A stretch of 52,639 nt of DNA from assembly GCA_015852425.1 (NCBI GenBank), contig JAAAIG010000124.1, forward strand, positions 1 to 52,639, given 5' to 3'. Positions 43,778-52,639 of the stretch are shown piece after piece (position 1 is the first letter of the stretch; every line of letters starts with the position of its first letter). The stretch comes from Gryganskiella cystojenkinii (taxonomy: Eukaryota > Mortierellomycota > Mortierellomycetes > Mortierellales > Mortierellaceae). A program made the position numbers and the translations under genes. Under the pieces are notes generated by a model that was given only the letters and a program-made list of their open reading frames with translations, did not search any database and had not been told where the DNA came from.

Positions 43778-45313
43778 TTACAGGGACTTGAAGATGTTCT
43801 CGGGATCCCAGCGGTTCTTGGTAACCTTCAAGGTCTTGTAGGTCTTCTTCTCGTAACACTTGCTCCAGTAATCCTTGTCCTGAATCTTCTTGGGACGCAA
43901 CTCGTTAGCATAGTAGCCCAGAGTCCAGGGCTTGATCGCCTTCATGGTCTCATCCAACCATGCCTTGTTTTGTTCATCCCAAGCAGCGGTTCCATTACGC
44001 TTCCAGGTCGAATAAACACAAAGAGAGTAAGAGCGATCATATCCAAGAGCGGAGCGGGTGGGGGCATCCCAGGTACCAGTGTTCAAAGCCATGGAGGAAA
44101 GGGCCGAGGGGACCTTGTCCCATTGGCGGATCAAGACCTCCTGAAGCTTAGGGTCCAAGGGAACACGGAACCAGACATCCTCAGCATAGTAGGACAAATC
44201 CGAGTCGGCCCAGGAGGCATCCGATCCGTGAATCACGCCAGAGTAAGTGCTAGGGTCAGAGGTGGCAAAGTTGGTGGGGATGGTCTTGTACCACTTGGTG
44301 ATGTCGGCCTGAGCCTTGGTGACAGCGGTCGAGGTGTTGAAGGGAGCAGCCGAGACCGAGGCAAAGAGGTACTGCTTGTTGTTGGTCTTGGCATCGACAA
44401 CAAAGACGACCTTGTTCTCAAGAGCCTTGGGAGCTTTAGGGTCGAACTTGCCATAGAAGCTCAACAAGTCGTTGGCTTGGGGACGATCAAAGATGGCAAA
44501 GACCTGATCGATCGCGACAGAAGTGGCGTTGTAGGTAGGGACCAAGGTAGGGTTCTTGACCATGGGGACAAGACGCAAGTGGAACTTGGTGATAACACCA
44601 AAGAACTGTCCACCACCACGGACAGCATAGAACAAATCCTTGTTAGTCTTGGCATCAGCATAGACGGTCTTGCCGGCGCTGTTGATCATCTCAAATCCAA
44701 TGACGTTATCGACACCGGCACCGTGGTAACGGGAACCGATACCCATACCACCCTGGAGCAAGAAACCACCAATGGTCACACGGGCGGTGTGGGGGCCAGG
44801 GAAATGAAGACCGTACTTGATCGTCTCGGTGTACAACTCCAAACCGGTGGTACCGGGTTCAGCGGTGGCGGTGCGACGCTTGGGATCAATGGTGACCTTG
44901 TTCAACTTGGAGAGATCCAAGAGCACGAAATCCTGCTTGGCATTGTCGAGCGCGGCCATGTTGGCAGAGTAACCGGACTGATAACCACCGGAGCGGGCTG
45001 ACACACGAAGACCATTCTTCTTGGCGACCTTGATCGCCTTACCGAGTCCTTTGTTGTTAGCCTTCTCGGGGGTAACAATGGCGAGAGGGAGAGCCGAGGC
45101 AGGGAATTCCTTGGGCGTGATCAAGTTGTTGAAGGTCTTGAGCTGAGCAAAGTAGGAATCGGCGTTCTTTTGTTGACGGAATTGGATCTCACTGGCCGAC
45201 AAGGGGAAAGAGGGGGCAGTGTAAGTCTGGAAGACCTGATCCTGAGTCTTTTGATCAGCAGCCGCATAAGCCACAGCGGCAACGGCCGAGAGGATGATGA
45301 AAGAGATCTTCAT
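43778..45313 (-). CDS. Secreted FAD-linked oxidoreductase, BBE (berberine bridge enzyme-like) family
   Basis: Single exon, 511 aa. A signal peptide (residues 1-18, KISFIILSAVAAVAYA) points to secretion. The FAD-binding PCMH fold runs from about 70 to 250 (VSARSGGYQSGY, TIGGFLLQGGMGIGSRYHG, AVRGGGQFFGVIT), followed by a substrate domain and a C-terminal BBE segment (YYANEL...YWSKCY...KNRWDPENIF). The usual flavin-anchoring His (in SGGH) is Tyr111. The usual Cys (in CPTVG) is replaced by Thr at about 176, and no Cys is near. Codon use is very biased to C-ending and AAG codons, producing a 343-codon antisense shadow ORF. With the CT-rich leader this suggests very high expression. The substrate is unknown. 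Confidence 0.88.
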   Translation of the reverse strand: MKISFIILSAVAAVAYAAADQKTQDQVFQTYTAPSFPLSASEIQFRQQKNADSYFAQLKTFNNLITPKEFPASALPLAIVTPEKANNKGLGKAIKVAKKNGLRVSARSGGYQSGYSANMAALDNAKQDFVLLDLSKLNKVTIDPKRRTATAEPGTTGLELYTETIKYGLHFPGPHTARVTIGGFLLQGGMGIGSRYHGAGVDNVIGFEMINSAGKTVYADAKTNKDLFYAVRGGGQFFGVITKFHLRLVPMVKNPTLVPTYNATSVAIDQVFAIFDRPQANDLLSFYGKFDPKAPKALENKVVFVVDAKTNNKQYLFASVSAAPFNTSTAVTKAQADITKWYKTIPTNFATSDPSTYSGVIHGSDASWADSDLSYYAEDVWFRVPLDPKLQEVLIRQWDKVPSALSSMALNTGTWDAPTRSALGYDRSYSLCVYSTWKRNGTAAWDEQNKAWLDETMKAIKPWTLGYYANELRPKKIQDKDYWSKCYEKKTYKTLKVTKNRWDPENIFKSL

Positions 45314-45483
45314 GTTGAGGTGGACGGGGGAGAGGGGGGAGGAGAAGAGGGTTTGGTGACGAAGGGACCCAAAAAACGTGAAGGGAGCAAAGAGAAAGTG
45401 GAGGCAGGGGAGGACGAAAAGTGTGCTAAAGAAAAAAAGGAAAGAAAAGAAGGAAAAGAAAATGATGTGAAGGGAGAAACAAA
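45314..45483 (-). promoter_or_regulatory. Pyrimidine-rich (CT) leader upstream of the BBE gene
   Basis: About 170 bp of almost pure purine on the + strand, that is CT-rich on the gene strand, directly abut the start codon. CT-rich leaders of this kind precede strongly expressed genes in filamentous fungi. Confidence 0.55.
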
Positions 45484-48086
45484 TACCAACGTTTCTTGCA
45501 ATTCACATAATTCGCCAGTTCAGGTTCCGCATTTTTTTTTGTGTGCATCAGGGGTTCTGAACAAAACTGAATCCGTTCCTTTGCGGGTTTTTTTGCTCTC
45601 ATGGCTCTTTCCCCTCTATTTCGCGACTAAAGGATGTTACCTCTTCTTCTTTCCGTCAAATTCTCTTTCAATGCGCCCATTTCTCGAGGGGATAAAAAAA
45701 AAAAAAATGAGCGCGAGAAAAACAAAAAAAAATTGCAAGGTGAGAAAAACTGGCGCTTCTGGAATCACGAATCCCTTCCTGGCTCTAACAAATGCCGTCC
45801 TCTACGTAAGCTTTCTATCTGGGTTAAACCGGCAATCTTCGTATTTTTTTCTCACCCTCGTTTTTGCTGTTTGTTGACATGGGGTTCGAAATAGAAGCAA
45901 GGCGGGCGGCCGTTTTGAAGAAGCGAACTTACTTGTTCATTTTACATGTCTTCACCCAAAAATAAAACTTGGCCAACAATGATATCGAAAACTCAGCGGG
46001 TTTCTCTGTCTCTATCCCGCTTCAAACAAGTTTTATTTTACCTGGATGTCCACACACCAAGCAAGCGGCTGATCTTCGAGATAGAGCAACCCTATTTTCA
46101 AATTCTTTGAGCTTACACTTCCCTCGTGGGGGTTTCTATGGATCTTCCTCTTGCGTAGTTTCGAAATGTTCAGTGTCAGCTCTTTATGAGCTGCTTTACT
46201 TTGAAGGGACCAAAGACAAAGATAGAGAGAAAAGCCCTCCTTGCAAAGATTGTATCCATACATGGTAAAAGAGCTGATGACAGAAGGGATAAGAAGGAGC
46301 GGGCTTACAATTTTTGATGGAGGATTGGTTTTCTAGTCTATTTTTTTTTTTTTTTTTTGCTGGGTAATGCAGAGCGGAGAGAGCACAACTGGTTCCGCGA
46401 ATCGTGGAGCGCAGTGCAAGCGTCTTCGACTCCTTTGAAATTTCTGTCCTTTGTGCAACACACGAAATGAACGCGTTTGGGCAAAAAATATATTGAGTTA
46501 AGATTTCATCCAACGGTCGAACATCGATGGTGAAGTTATGATTGTGACCAACGATTGAGTTAGGAAGGAGCATCGACGAGGCAAGCTGGACACCCTGGAC
46601 ACAAAACTACTGTAAATTGAACAAGAAAAAGGTGAGCACAGCATCGTTCTGAGTTTAGGACAAGGAAAAGAAGAAGAGGGAAAGGAGAGAGAGAGGGTAG
46701 GACGGCGAGCTATATTCAATTTTGGTGGGGACCCATTTCAAAAAAATGATTCATCATTTTCACATTCAGCTTTCTCGCCTATGTGAAAAAAAGACCTGAG
46801 TTGTCCAGCAAACTGTAGGAAGGAGTGACGATGTGTACCCTTCTGAAGTACATTGTACCTGACTAGTTTTTTGCTTTTTTCTGGACGGATCGCAGCTTAG
46901 CCGAAACTTGACAGTGAGCAATTGTCTGACCTTCCTCCTCTCTCTCTCACCATCCATCCTCAAATTATGCAACGCAGACCGTTGTTCTTCTTTGGAGCTG
47001 TCGATTTTCCGGTTGAGCCACAAAGATGAAAGTGAAGCGAGCAAAAAGAATAAAGTAAAAGATACACCCCTCCTTTGTATTTGCGCCAAGTTTATGGTTT
47101 TGAATAATGGAGTTGAAGCAACAAACAAAACAACCAAAACTCTGCATGTTTCGAACCATTTAGCTTGAGAACAAGACCACGGATTGGGCATGCCCACACC
47201 TTATTGCCATTGTTGGGCACATTTGTTGTTTGTAAAAATAAAAAAAGAAGAATGCTTCAAGAAAAACGGCGTAAACTGTGGGGAGAAGAGACGGAGTGTC
47301 GACCTTGATGCAGCTTTGCTCAGGCCCAGATCAAAAAAATGTAGGAACAGCCTCGACCTTGAGCCGATCGATCATCAGGAGAGATGGGTGTTGCAAATGG
47401 GCATTTTTATCTAGTCAAAATGAAAAAAGGTACCCGCCGCAGAGTATCCTTCCAGACTCTTTTGATGACTTTCATGCAATGCATGAACCCGCTTATCAGG
47501 TCATCATAATCAAAAATACCACATGGCTGGAGACTCCGACTCGAGAAAAGGGACCAAGGCAAAAAATAAATAAAATGGAAACGAGGAAGACATCTCAGGG
47601 ACTTCGAGTACCCATGAATATGCGGATTTGTTTGTTATGATGGGTCGCTGATGAAGGGAGGAGTGGTTGTCCCTTCTTCAGTTCCCATCTTTATGAGCAA
47701 TGAGGGTTCTCTTCCTGTGACATATTCGCTCGCTCCGCAACGACTCTTATTTTGACTTGTTTCGTCTCTTTCTTCGTTACTTTGTTTCTCTTTTTCCCTC
47801 TTGATTCGTTCTTCCTTGTCGCCTTCAATTTCCTTTGTTCAGCTCGCTTCCTTATTTGCATCTTCCCTCCACTTCTCTCTCGCATTGAAACAGATCTCCT
47901 CCCTCCCCTTCTCCCCGCCCTCGCCCTGACACCCTGCAGATTGACAATCTACTCTCACTCTTTTCTCGACAAACAACCCGTTGATCAAAATAATATTTTT
48001 ACTGCCACGATTTCCATTCACCTACCCTCACCAGACAAATCTACGCGCCAACTGAAACCTCAACCCACCAGACCAGTCATTCAACA
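45484..48086. other. 2.6-kb intergenic region between BBE gene and 7-TM gene
   Basis: I found only unconvincing short ORFs, homopolymer tracts (a 17-T run near 46342) and a CT-rich leader (about 47730-47900) preceding the + strand gene. No tRNA, transposon or helicase-like sequence is recognised. Confidence 0.45.
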
Positions 48087-50474
48087 ATGCCGTTCCAAAT
48101 CGGCGTAAACAGCGCCGAAGAATTCAACAAATACCTGATCAATGTCGTGGTCGTCACCGCGTCCGTGGCCTGGCTGTTATTGTTGTTCATTCGATCTCTC
48201 GACAAAAAAGTTCTCGTCTACAGAAAACCATTCAGTGTCGCCATGTCCCTACAACTGCTTTTTGTCACGTTGCGAAACCTCTCGACCATGATGCTTTCTT
48301 CAGTAAGTCAAATCAAGTCAAGTCACTCAGTTAGTTTTGACTGGAGTGTGTTGGATCTCTTTCTTTTTTTCTTTTCTTGAATGATCATCGTTCAACTTTC
48401 TCTCGTAGATGTGTTATCTCGGTGCGGGAAGGCAAAAAAAACCAAAAAAAACCAAACTCAACTCAACTCATGGCAATCGCTAGTCCAATTTTTTTTTCCT
48501 ATCCCGATATTTTATCTCGTCATGTTTCTCCGTCAACGGAACTGAATGAAGAGGGGCAAAAAAAAGTGGGTTCACGATTTCCTAAGCACCCACACCCTTG
48601 TTTTATTCATTTCATTTTCCCCCTTCCTTGAGTTGGGGTCGTTTCATTTTACAACCATTTTTGTACAAGAGTCATAAACAAAACGGCGAAGCAGCCTCGG
48701 TAAAAAGTCCAACTGTGGTGGTCAAGGTTGGATCTCAATTGGCTTTTGCCTCTTAAAGTGAAAATCAATTAAGGCCTTGATACTGGTTGAAGGGGTAAAG
48801 TTTCTGCAGGGGCCACAGAAAACTCTGTCAACCGTTCATTCAAACTCGTGGGGTTCCCTCCATTTCTCTCTTGCCCTTGATTCTCCTCCTATATACTTCT
48901 CGACCACGCGTGTTGGAGAATCTAAACCGCAAAATCCTCAAAAATATGCTCACTTTTTTATCAATCATCATGAGGTTCCCTCAATTTCTCTCATGCCTTT
49001 GGTCCTTCTCCTATATACTTCTCGACCGCGCGTGTTGGAGAATCTAAACCGCAAAATCCTCAAAAATATGCTCAATTTTTTTATCAATCATGTCATCGGG
49101 TTGAATCTTGGGTGTCGAGGGCGTTTGGGTCCATGTTTCCCGCGGGGCTCTCAATACAATGATAGTTCTAGTGTGCGCACCTGTGGTTTGGAAATAGCCT
49201 TAATTTTATTAAGAGAGCAGTGTGTGTGTGCGAGGGAGAATGAGGAAGTGAGTGAGGATCTTTGACCTGGAAGGATGGCCATGCACGTTCCGGCTCGTTC
49301 AAATTCGCGCACTCATTTTTCTTACTAATTGATTTTTATATTTTTTTTAGGGATTTCCTATTCCTTGCAGATGGGTTGCCGTGGTTGGCGGAGTCATCTA
49401 CCAACTCTTTGCCATCTCTGCCGAGTGCGCCATGTTGATCCGTTGCCGATCATTTACCCGATACCCAAAGATGTTGACGTATCTTACGGTCCCGACCTGG
49501 ATCGTCCGTTTCGGTATGTGCCTCTGGCTCGTCACAACCATCAAGGCACCCAACAATGCAGCCGGTTGGGTCTGTGACACCACGATGGACTATAACCTCT
49601 CTGCTATCATGCAGTATATCAAGATTGCAACCGAAGTCATTATCCTTTACTTCTTCCTGGAACGTGTTGTTGCACTTCATCGCAGCTCCAACGGAGGAGA
49701 GACAGACTTGCAATGGCGTCGTCTTGCCCTCATCAACTCGGGCATTACGTTCTTGGTCATCTTGTTTGAGGTCCTAGTCGGTCAGGTCACTGTCTATCTG
49801 ACTGGTTATCGTAAGTTGACGAATCAGTTTTATATTTTTCTACTGAAAGTTGACTAGGTTGATCCATATCGATTATCATTCACCTCTAACCACACTTTTG
49901 CACTTCTTCCCTCATTTATCAAAAAACAGTGTTCCTGACCTACTCGCTTGTCAACTTGATCCAAGCTACGCTGGTCGTCTTTATTGTCGAGGACACCCGT
50001 ACCGTGTTCAAGAAGCACGCCGAGAAATCTCAGAGTGCGGCGTCCAAACCCAGCGGTCAGAACAGTCAGAGCGGTAGCGGTGGTAACTTTTCTCAGCATC
50101 GTCAAGTTGATCAGGACGATTCTGTGGTCAGTTATGCGGACGGACTTCGATCTGCCTCCCCACAGTTGCATCAACACAAGCAACATCAACCTTGGTCGTT
50201 GACGATGCGGTCACCTTCGGTCATGCCCGAGACTGTGCCTGTTCAATACAGCCCCTCAAGACAACCGGACTATGCGACCGGCCATGTGACAGACTTTTAT
50301 GATATCGGTGAAATGTCGGATGTGAGAGTGAGCAAGAACAGACACTGGGATGTCGAGTCCCAGAACACGGTGGAGGGCAATCCCCGCCACTGGCGGGATG
50401 CTGAGGAGGACGAGATCCCCATGACACTGGCAAAGTCGAGAGAGGACGCTCTTCATCAACAGCATAGGCGATAA
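48087..50474 (+). CDS. Seven-transmembrane protein of unknown family
   Basis: Three exons: 48087-48302, 49351-49810 and 49930-50474. Introns are 1048 and 119 nt with agreeing phases, giving 406 aa. Hydrophobic segments are at about 17-35, 50-70, 80-102, 112-134, 155-178, 195-218 and 226-248: a short N-terminus, then seven spans. A conserved-looking loop GFPIPCRW precedes TM3, and TM7 ends in VEDTRTVFKKH. The C-terminal 150 residues are hydrophilic, Ser/Gln/His-rich and presumably cytosolic, as in receptor tails. No DRY or NPxxY motif, retinal-binding Lys or known GPCR signature was identified. A receptor-like protein is possible but unproved. Confidence 0.75.
48852..49095 (+). repeat. 122-bp tandem duplication inside the 7-TM gene's first intron
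   Basis: Copies at 48852-48973 and 48974-49095 share long identical blocks, for example the run beginning GTGTTGGAGAATCTAAACCG. Differences are a few substitutions and one T-run length change. Seen directly. Confidence 0.88.
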
Positions 50475-50834
50475 GCCCGCGGCCATGACTTATTTTCTCT
50501 TAATCGTAGCATTCATTCATTTTTCAGCACCCTCACACTGCATCCAGGCACCTCTAGTACCCCTAATCCCATTAAACGCGTCTACAAAAAAAACAAAAAA
50601 AAAAAAAACGCCTCCGAAAGTCAAAATCAAATGCTCGCAGTCATACGTCACAAACGGACCGCGTAGAGTGTGGAAAGAAGGAGCATTGCATCATCGAAAT
50701 TCATTCTCATTTCACTCGCCAAACAGCCCAAACCGGAAATAAAAACGACACCACTTTCAAAGACTCGTCACTCTTTTCTTCCACAAGCCAACAACATCAC
50801 CACCGACACTTACACGCACACATATACAAAGACA
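50475..50834. promoter_or_regulatory. Intergenic / ARPC5 promoter and leader
   Basis: 360 bp with poly-A runs. A TACGTCA element (cAMP-response-like) is at about 50643-50649, and a CA-rich leader lies just before the ATG. Confidence 0.4.
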
Positions 50835-51642
50835 ATGGCTTTCCGCAAAATCGACATTGACGCTCTCGAGGAGGACGCATTCGGTCAGGATGAACTCGAC
50901 TTTCAAGAGATTGGCGAGCTTCGCCCCCAGCACGAGGTCGAGAGTGAGGTTAACAGCCGTGCTCAGGAAGTTCGTTCCCTGCTCCAGCGGTAAATTACTC
51001 GAAAAGAGAGAACAAGGAAGACAGAGGGGCAGACTGGGAAGACTGTTGAACGCCAGCAATTGTCTGTTTTTACTCAATGCATTTCATTTCTTGATGGTGT
51101 CTATTTATTTTGTTATTTTAGTGGCAACGCTGCCGGTGCCCTTTCCACATCTCTTCAGAACCCTCCCTACGGTCCCAACTTTGGAGCTGCCAAGGTAACG
51201 AGCGAAAGTTCGATATAGATTCATGGATTCTGTCAAGGACTGCGCGAGCTAACCTGGACTCTTCTACTTGTTGTATTGTGTCAAAAAGGCTCGTAATACC
51301 CAGACCGTCATGGAAGTGTTGAGCTCGATCAAGGCTATCGAGGTCCCTCAATTGGTCAAGGGATTGGCACCTCAGGAGCAGGATGTACTTATGAAGTACC
51401 TTTACGCCGGCATGGCTGCTCCCGAGCAGAACAACTCTGGAGTTTTGTTGGCTTGGCATGAAAAGGTACCACCGCGTTCTTTGTACTTTATGTGATAAAC
51501 GGAGCCTCTTTCTTTTTATTCATGGAGTGCTCCTTATCTAACGGATCCGCAAACTAACCCTTGCCTTTACATCATATAGCTGACCGAGGTCGCTGGACAG
51601 GGATGCATTGTTCGTGTTATCACGGACAGGAGAACGGTTTAA
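50835..51642 (+). CDS. ARPC5: Arp2/3 complex subunit 5 (ARPC5, p16-Arc)
   Basis: Smallest structural subunit of the Arp2/3 complex that nucleates branched actin, cytosolic and cortical. Four exons: 50835-50989, 51122-51194, 51289-51465 and 51580-51642. Introns are 94-132 nt with agreeing phases, giving 155 aa (family about 150). Landmarks are MAFRKIDIDAL at the N-terminus, an acidic linker, SLQNPPYGPNF, VLSSIKAIEVPQLVKGL, QDVLMKYLYAGM, LLAWHEK and the diagnostic ending GCIVRVITDRRTV. The start is the only ATG after the CA-rich leader. Confidence 0.94.
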
Positions 51643-52639
51643 AGATGTTGCAGACTCTTTCAACGTCAACCATCAACAGGCTTAAACAAAGGAGTTCGAA
51701 AGACGCAAAGAGCGATCAATACCCTCTATTAAAGAACGATTTCACGGGACGGAGCTCGATGTTTGTACTCAAACGTAGAAACTCGATGACCGAGGTACCA
51801 TCGTCGAGCAGCGAAACGGAAACTTTGGACAAGAGAGATTCGTTTTCAACCACGGATCGAAGAGAGAAAGAACAAGGTGATGTTTCCTCGAAGAAATTTG
51901 TCGAAATTGGCTCTAACGGTCAGGACTGGAATGTCGACCGCCGAGAGCTGTTTGAGCTGAACAAAAGAAGGAGTTGCCTAGCAAAGGAAAACAGGACGAC
52001 GTCCGCGATGCTGATTGAATGCAGGTCAAGCTGGGATGTGATTCAGGGAAACTACTACTTGATGCGCATGATACCTGGTTGCTGGGCGATTATTTTTTTG
52101 TTGTGTCATATTGTCGGGAACAGGCGCGTTTGTCCATGTGGCCAGTGCACAAAAGTGTTCATGGTTGAGACCGTGGGGAAAGGGAATTACAAAGGTGACG
52201 ATGATGACGACGGGAGTGGAGAGGGTCTAGGTCCTCACCCATAAGTGTCCGCACAGAGCGATCAGAGACCAACCGGTTTCTGGGTGTCCTCGCTGAACAA
52301 TTTTTTATCTTTTCGTTGACGTATTGTATTTTTTCCTTTTTCTGTTTGCGCGGTGGTGGTAAATCATTTCTCCCTTTCTCTCTTATTCTCTCACTCTCCT
52401 TGATTGTTCATTCAACCGAAGGATTTGATCACCATTACAGCAAATCGTAACCAGCACAACCACCTTTACACCATTGGACATCCACTCGAACAAGAAACCG
52501 TTACCTCTTTCTTCTTCCTCCTGCTTCCCGTTTACTTCGCTCCTGTTTCTCTGTATCTCTCTCTCTCTCCCTCGCTCTTTTTTTTGTAAATATCGGCAAC
52601 CAACAACAGCCTCACCATACGCAAGCATAACTTCAGCAA
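51643..52639. other. 3' flank of ARPC5 and right-edge intergenic sequence
   Basis: A long ORF (51561-52244) overlaps the last ARPC5 exon in another frame, but I found no support for it. The last 300 bp are CT-rich and A-rich, like the leader of a + strand gene starting outside the window. Confidence 0.45.

Noticed and set aside
43970..45001. 343-codon + strand ORF
   Set aside because: Antisense shadow of the codon-biased BBE gene.
51561..52244. 227-codon + strand ORF after ARPC5
   Set aside because: It overlaps the last ARPC5 exon in another frame, has no clear start context and shows no known domain. It is probably 3' flank.

Overview
The window is nuclear DNA of a filamentous early-diverging fungus. 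The genes have many short GT-AG introns (mostly 90-250 nt) and AT-rich, homopolymer-rich spacers. The gene content (SMN-complex-like Gemin8, GATA factors rich in Gln/His, a Cyp40, intron-rich housekeeping genes) and protein style fit Mucoromycota, most likely Mortierellomycotina. That placement is inferred from style and is not proved. I reconstructed exon structures by hand from splice signals, reading phase and protein continuity. Twenty-one gene entries are listed: eighteen complete coding genes, one partial gene at the left edge, and a RecQ-like helicase relic given as two entries. No rRNA, tRNA, CRISPR array or intact transposon was recognised.

Left third (1-20 kb), in order: the 3' end of a Gln/Gly-rich protein (+); translation factor eIF3g (-), divergent from the Fe-S assembly LYR protein ISD11 (+); an unrecognised 201-aa protein (-); an ATPase-less RecQ-type helicase C-domain ORF that looks decayed (+); cyclophilin-40 (-); a large Rho GEF (-); mitochondrial ribosomal protein uL29m/MRPL47 (-), divergent from a nuclear-type LRR protein with a Lys/Glu tail (+); and an unrecognised 251-aa coiled protein (-).

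Middle (20-35 kb): two open frames that each look like a single-finger GATA factor are, on phase and sequence, one 1391-aa iron-type (SreA/Fep1/Urbs1-like) GATA regulator. A 1.34-kb intron cuts finger 1. Upstream lies an MFS transporter gene whose last intron holds a palindromic match to the iron-GATA consensus and which also contains a 10-N assembly gap. An RRM protein with a heptad-repeat N-terminus and a GMC oxidoreductase follow.

Right third (35-52.6 kb): a protoglobin with a TATA box and a 32-bp tandem repeat in its promoter; a Gemin8-like protein; a ketohexokinase-like PfkB kinase; a cytosolic periplasmic-binding-protein-like (SsuA/THI5, Ca3427-type) protein; a secreted, apparently highly expressed BBE-family flavoprotein lacking the usual covalent-flavin residues; a 7-TM protein with a 1-kb first intron containing a 122-bp duplication; and Arp2/3 subunit ARPC5.

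There is no evident metabolic cluster. Most genes are unrelated housekeeping genes with divergent or convergent layouts. The most interesting points are the reconstructed iron-GATA gene and its nearby GATA sites, the helicase relic, the Gemin8 assignment, the protoglobin, and the BBE enzyme without flavin anchors.
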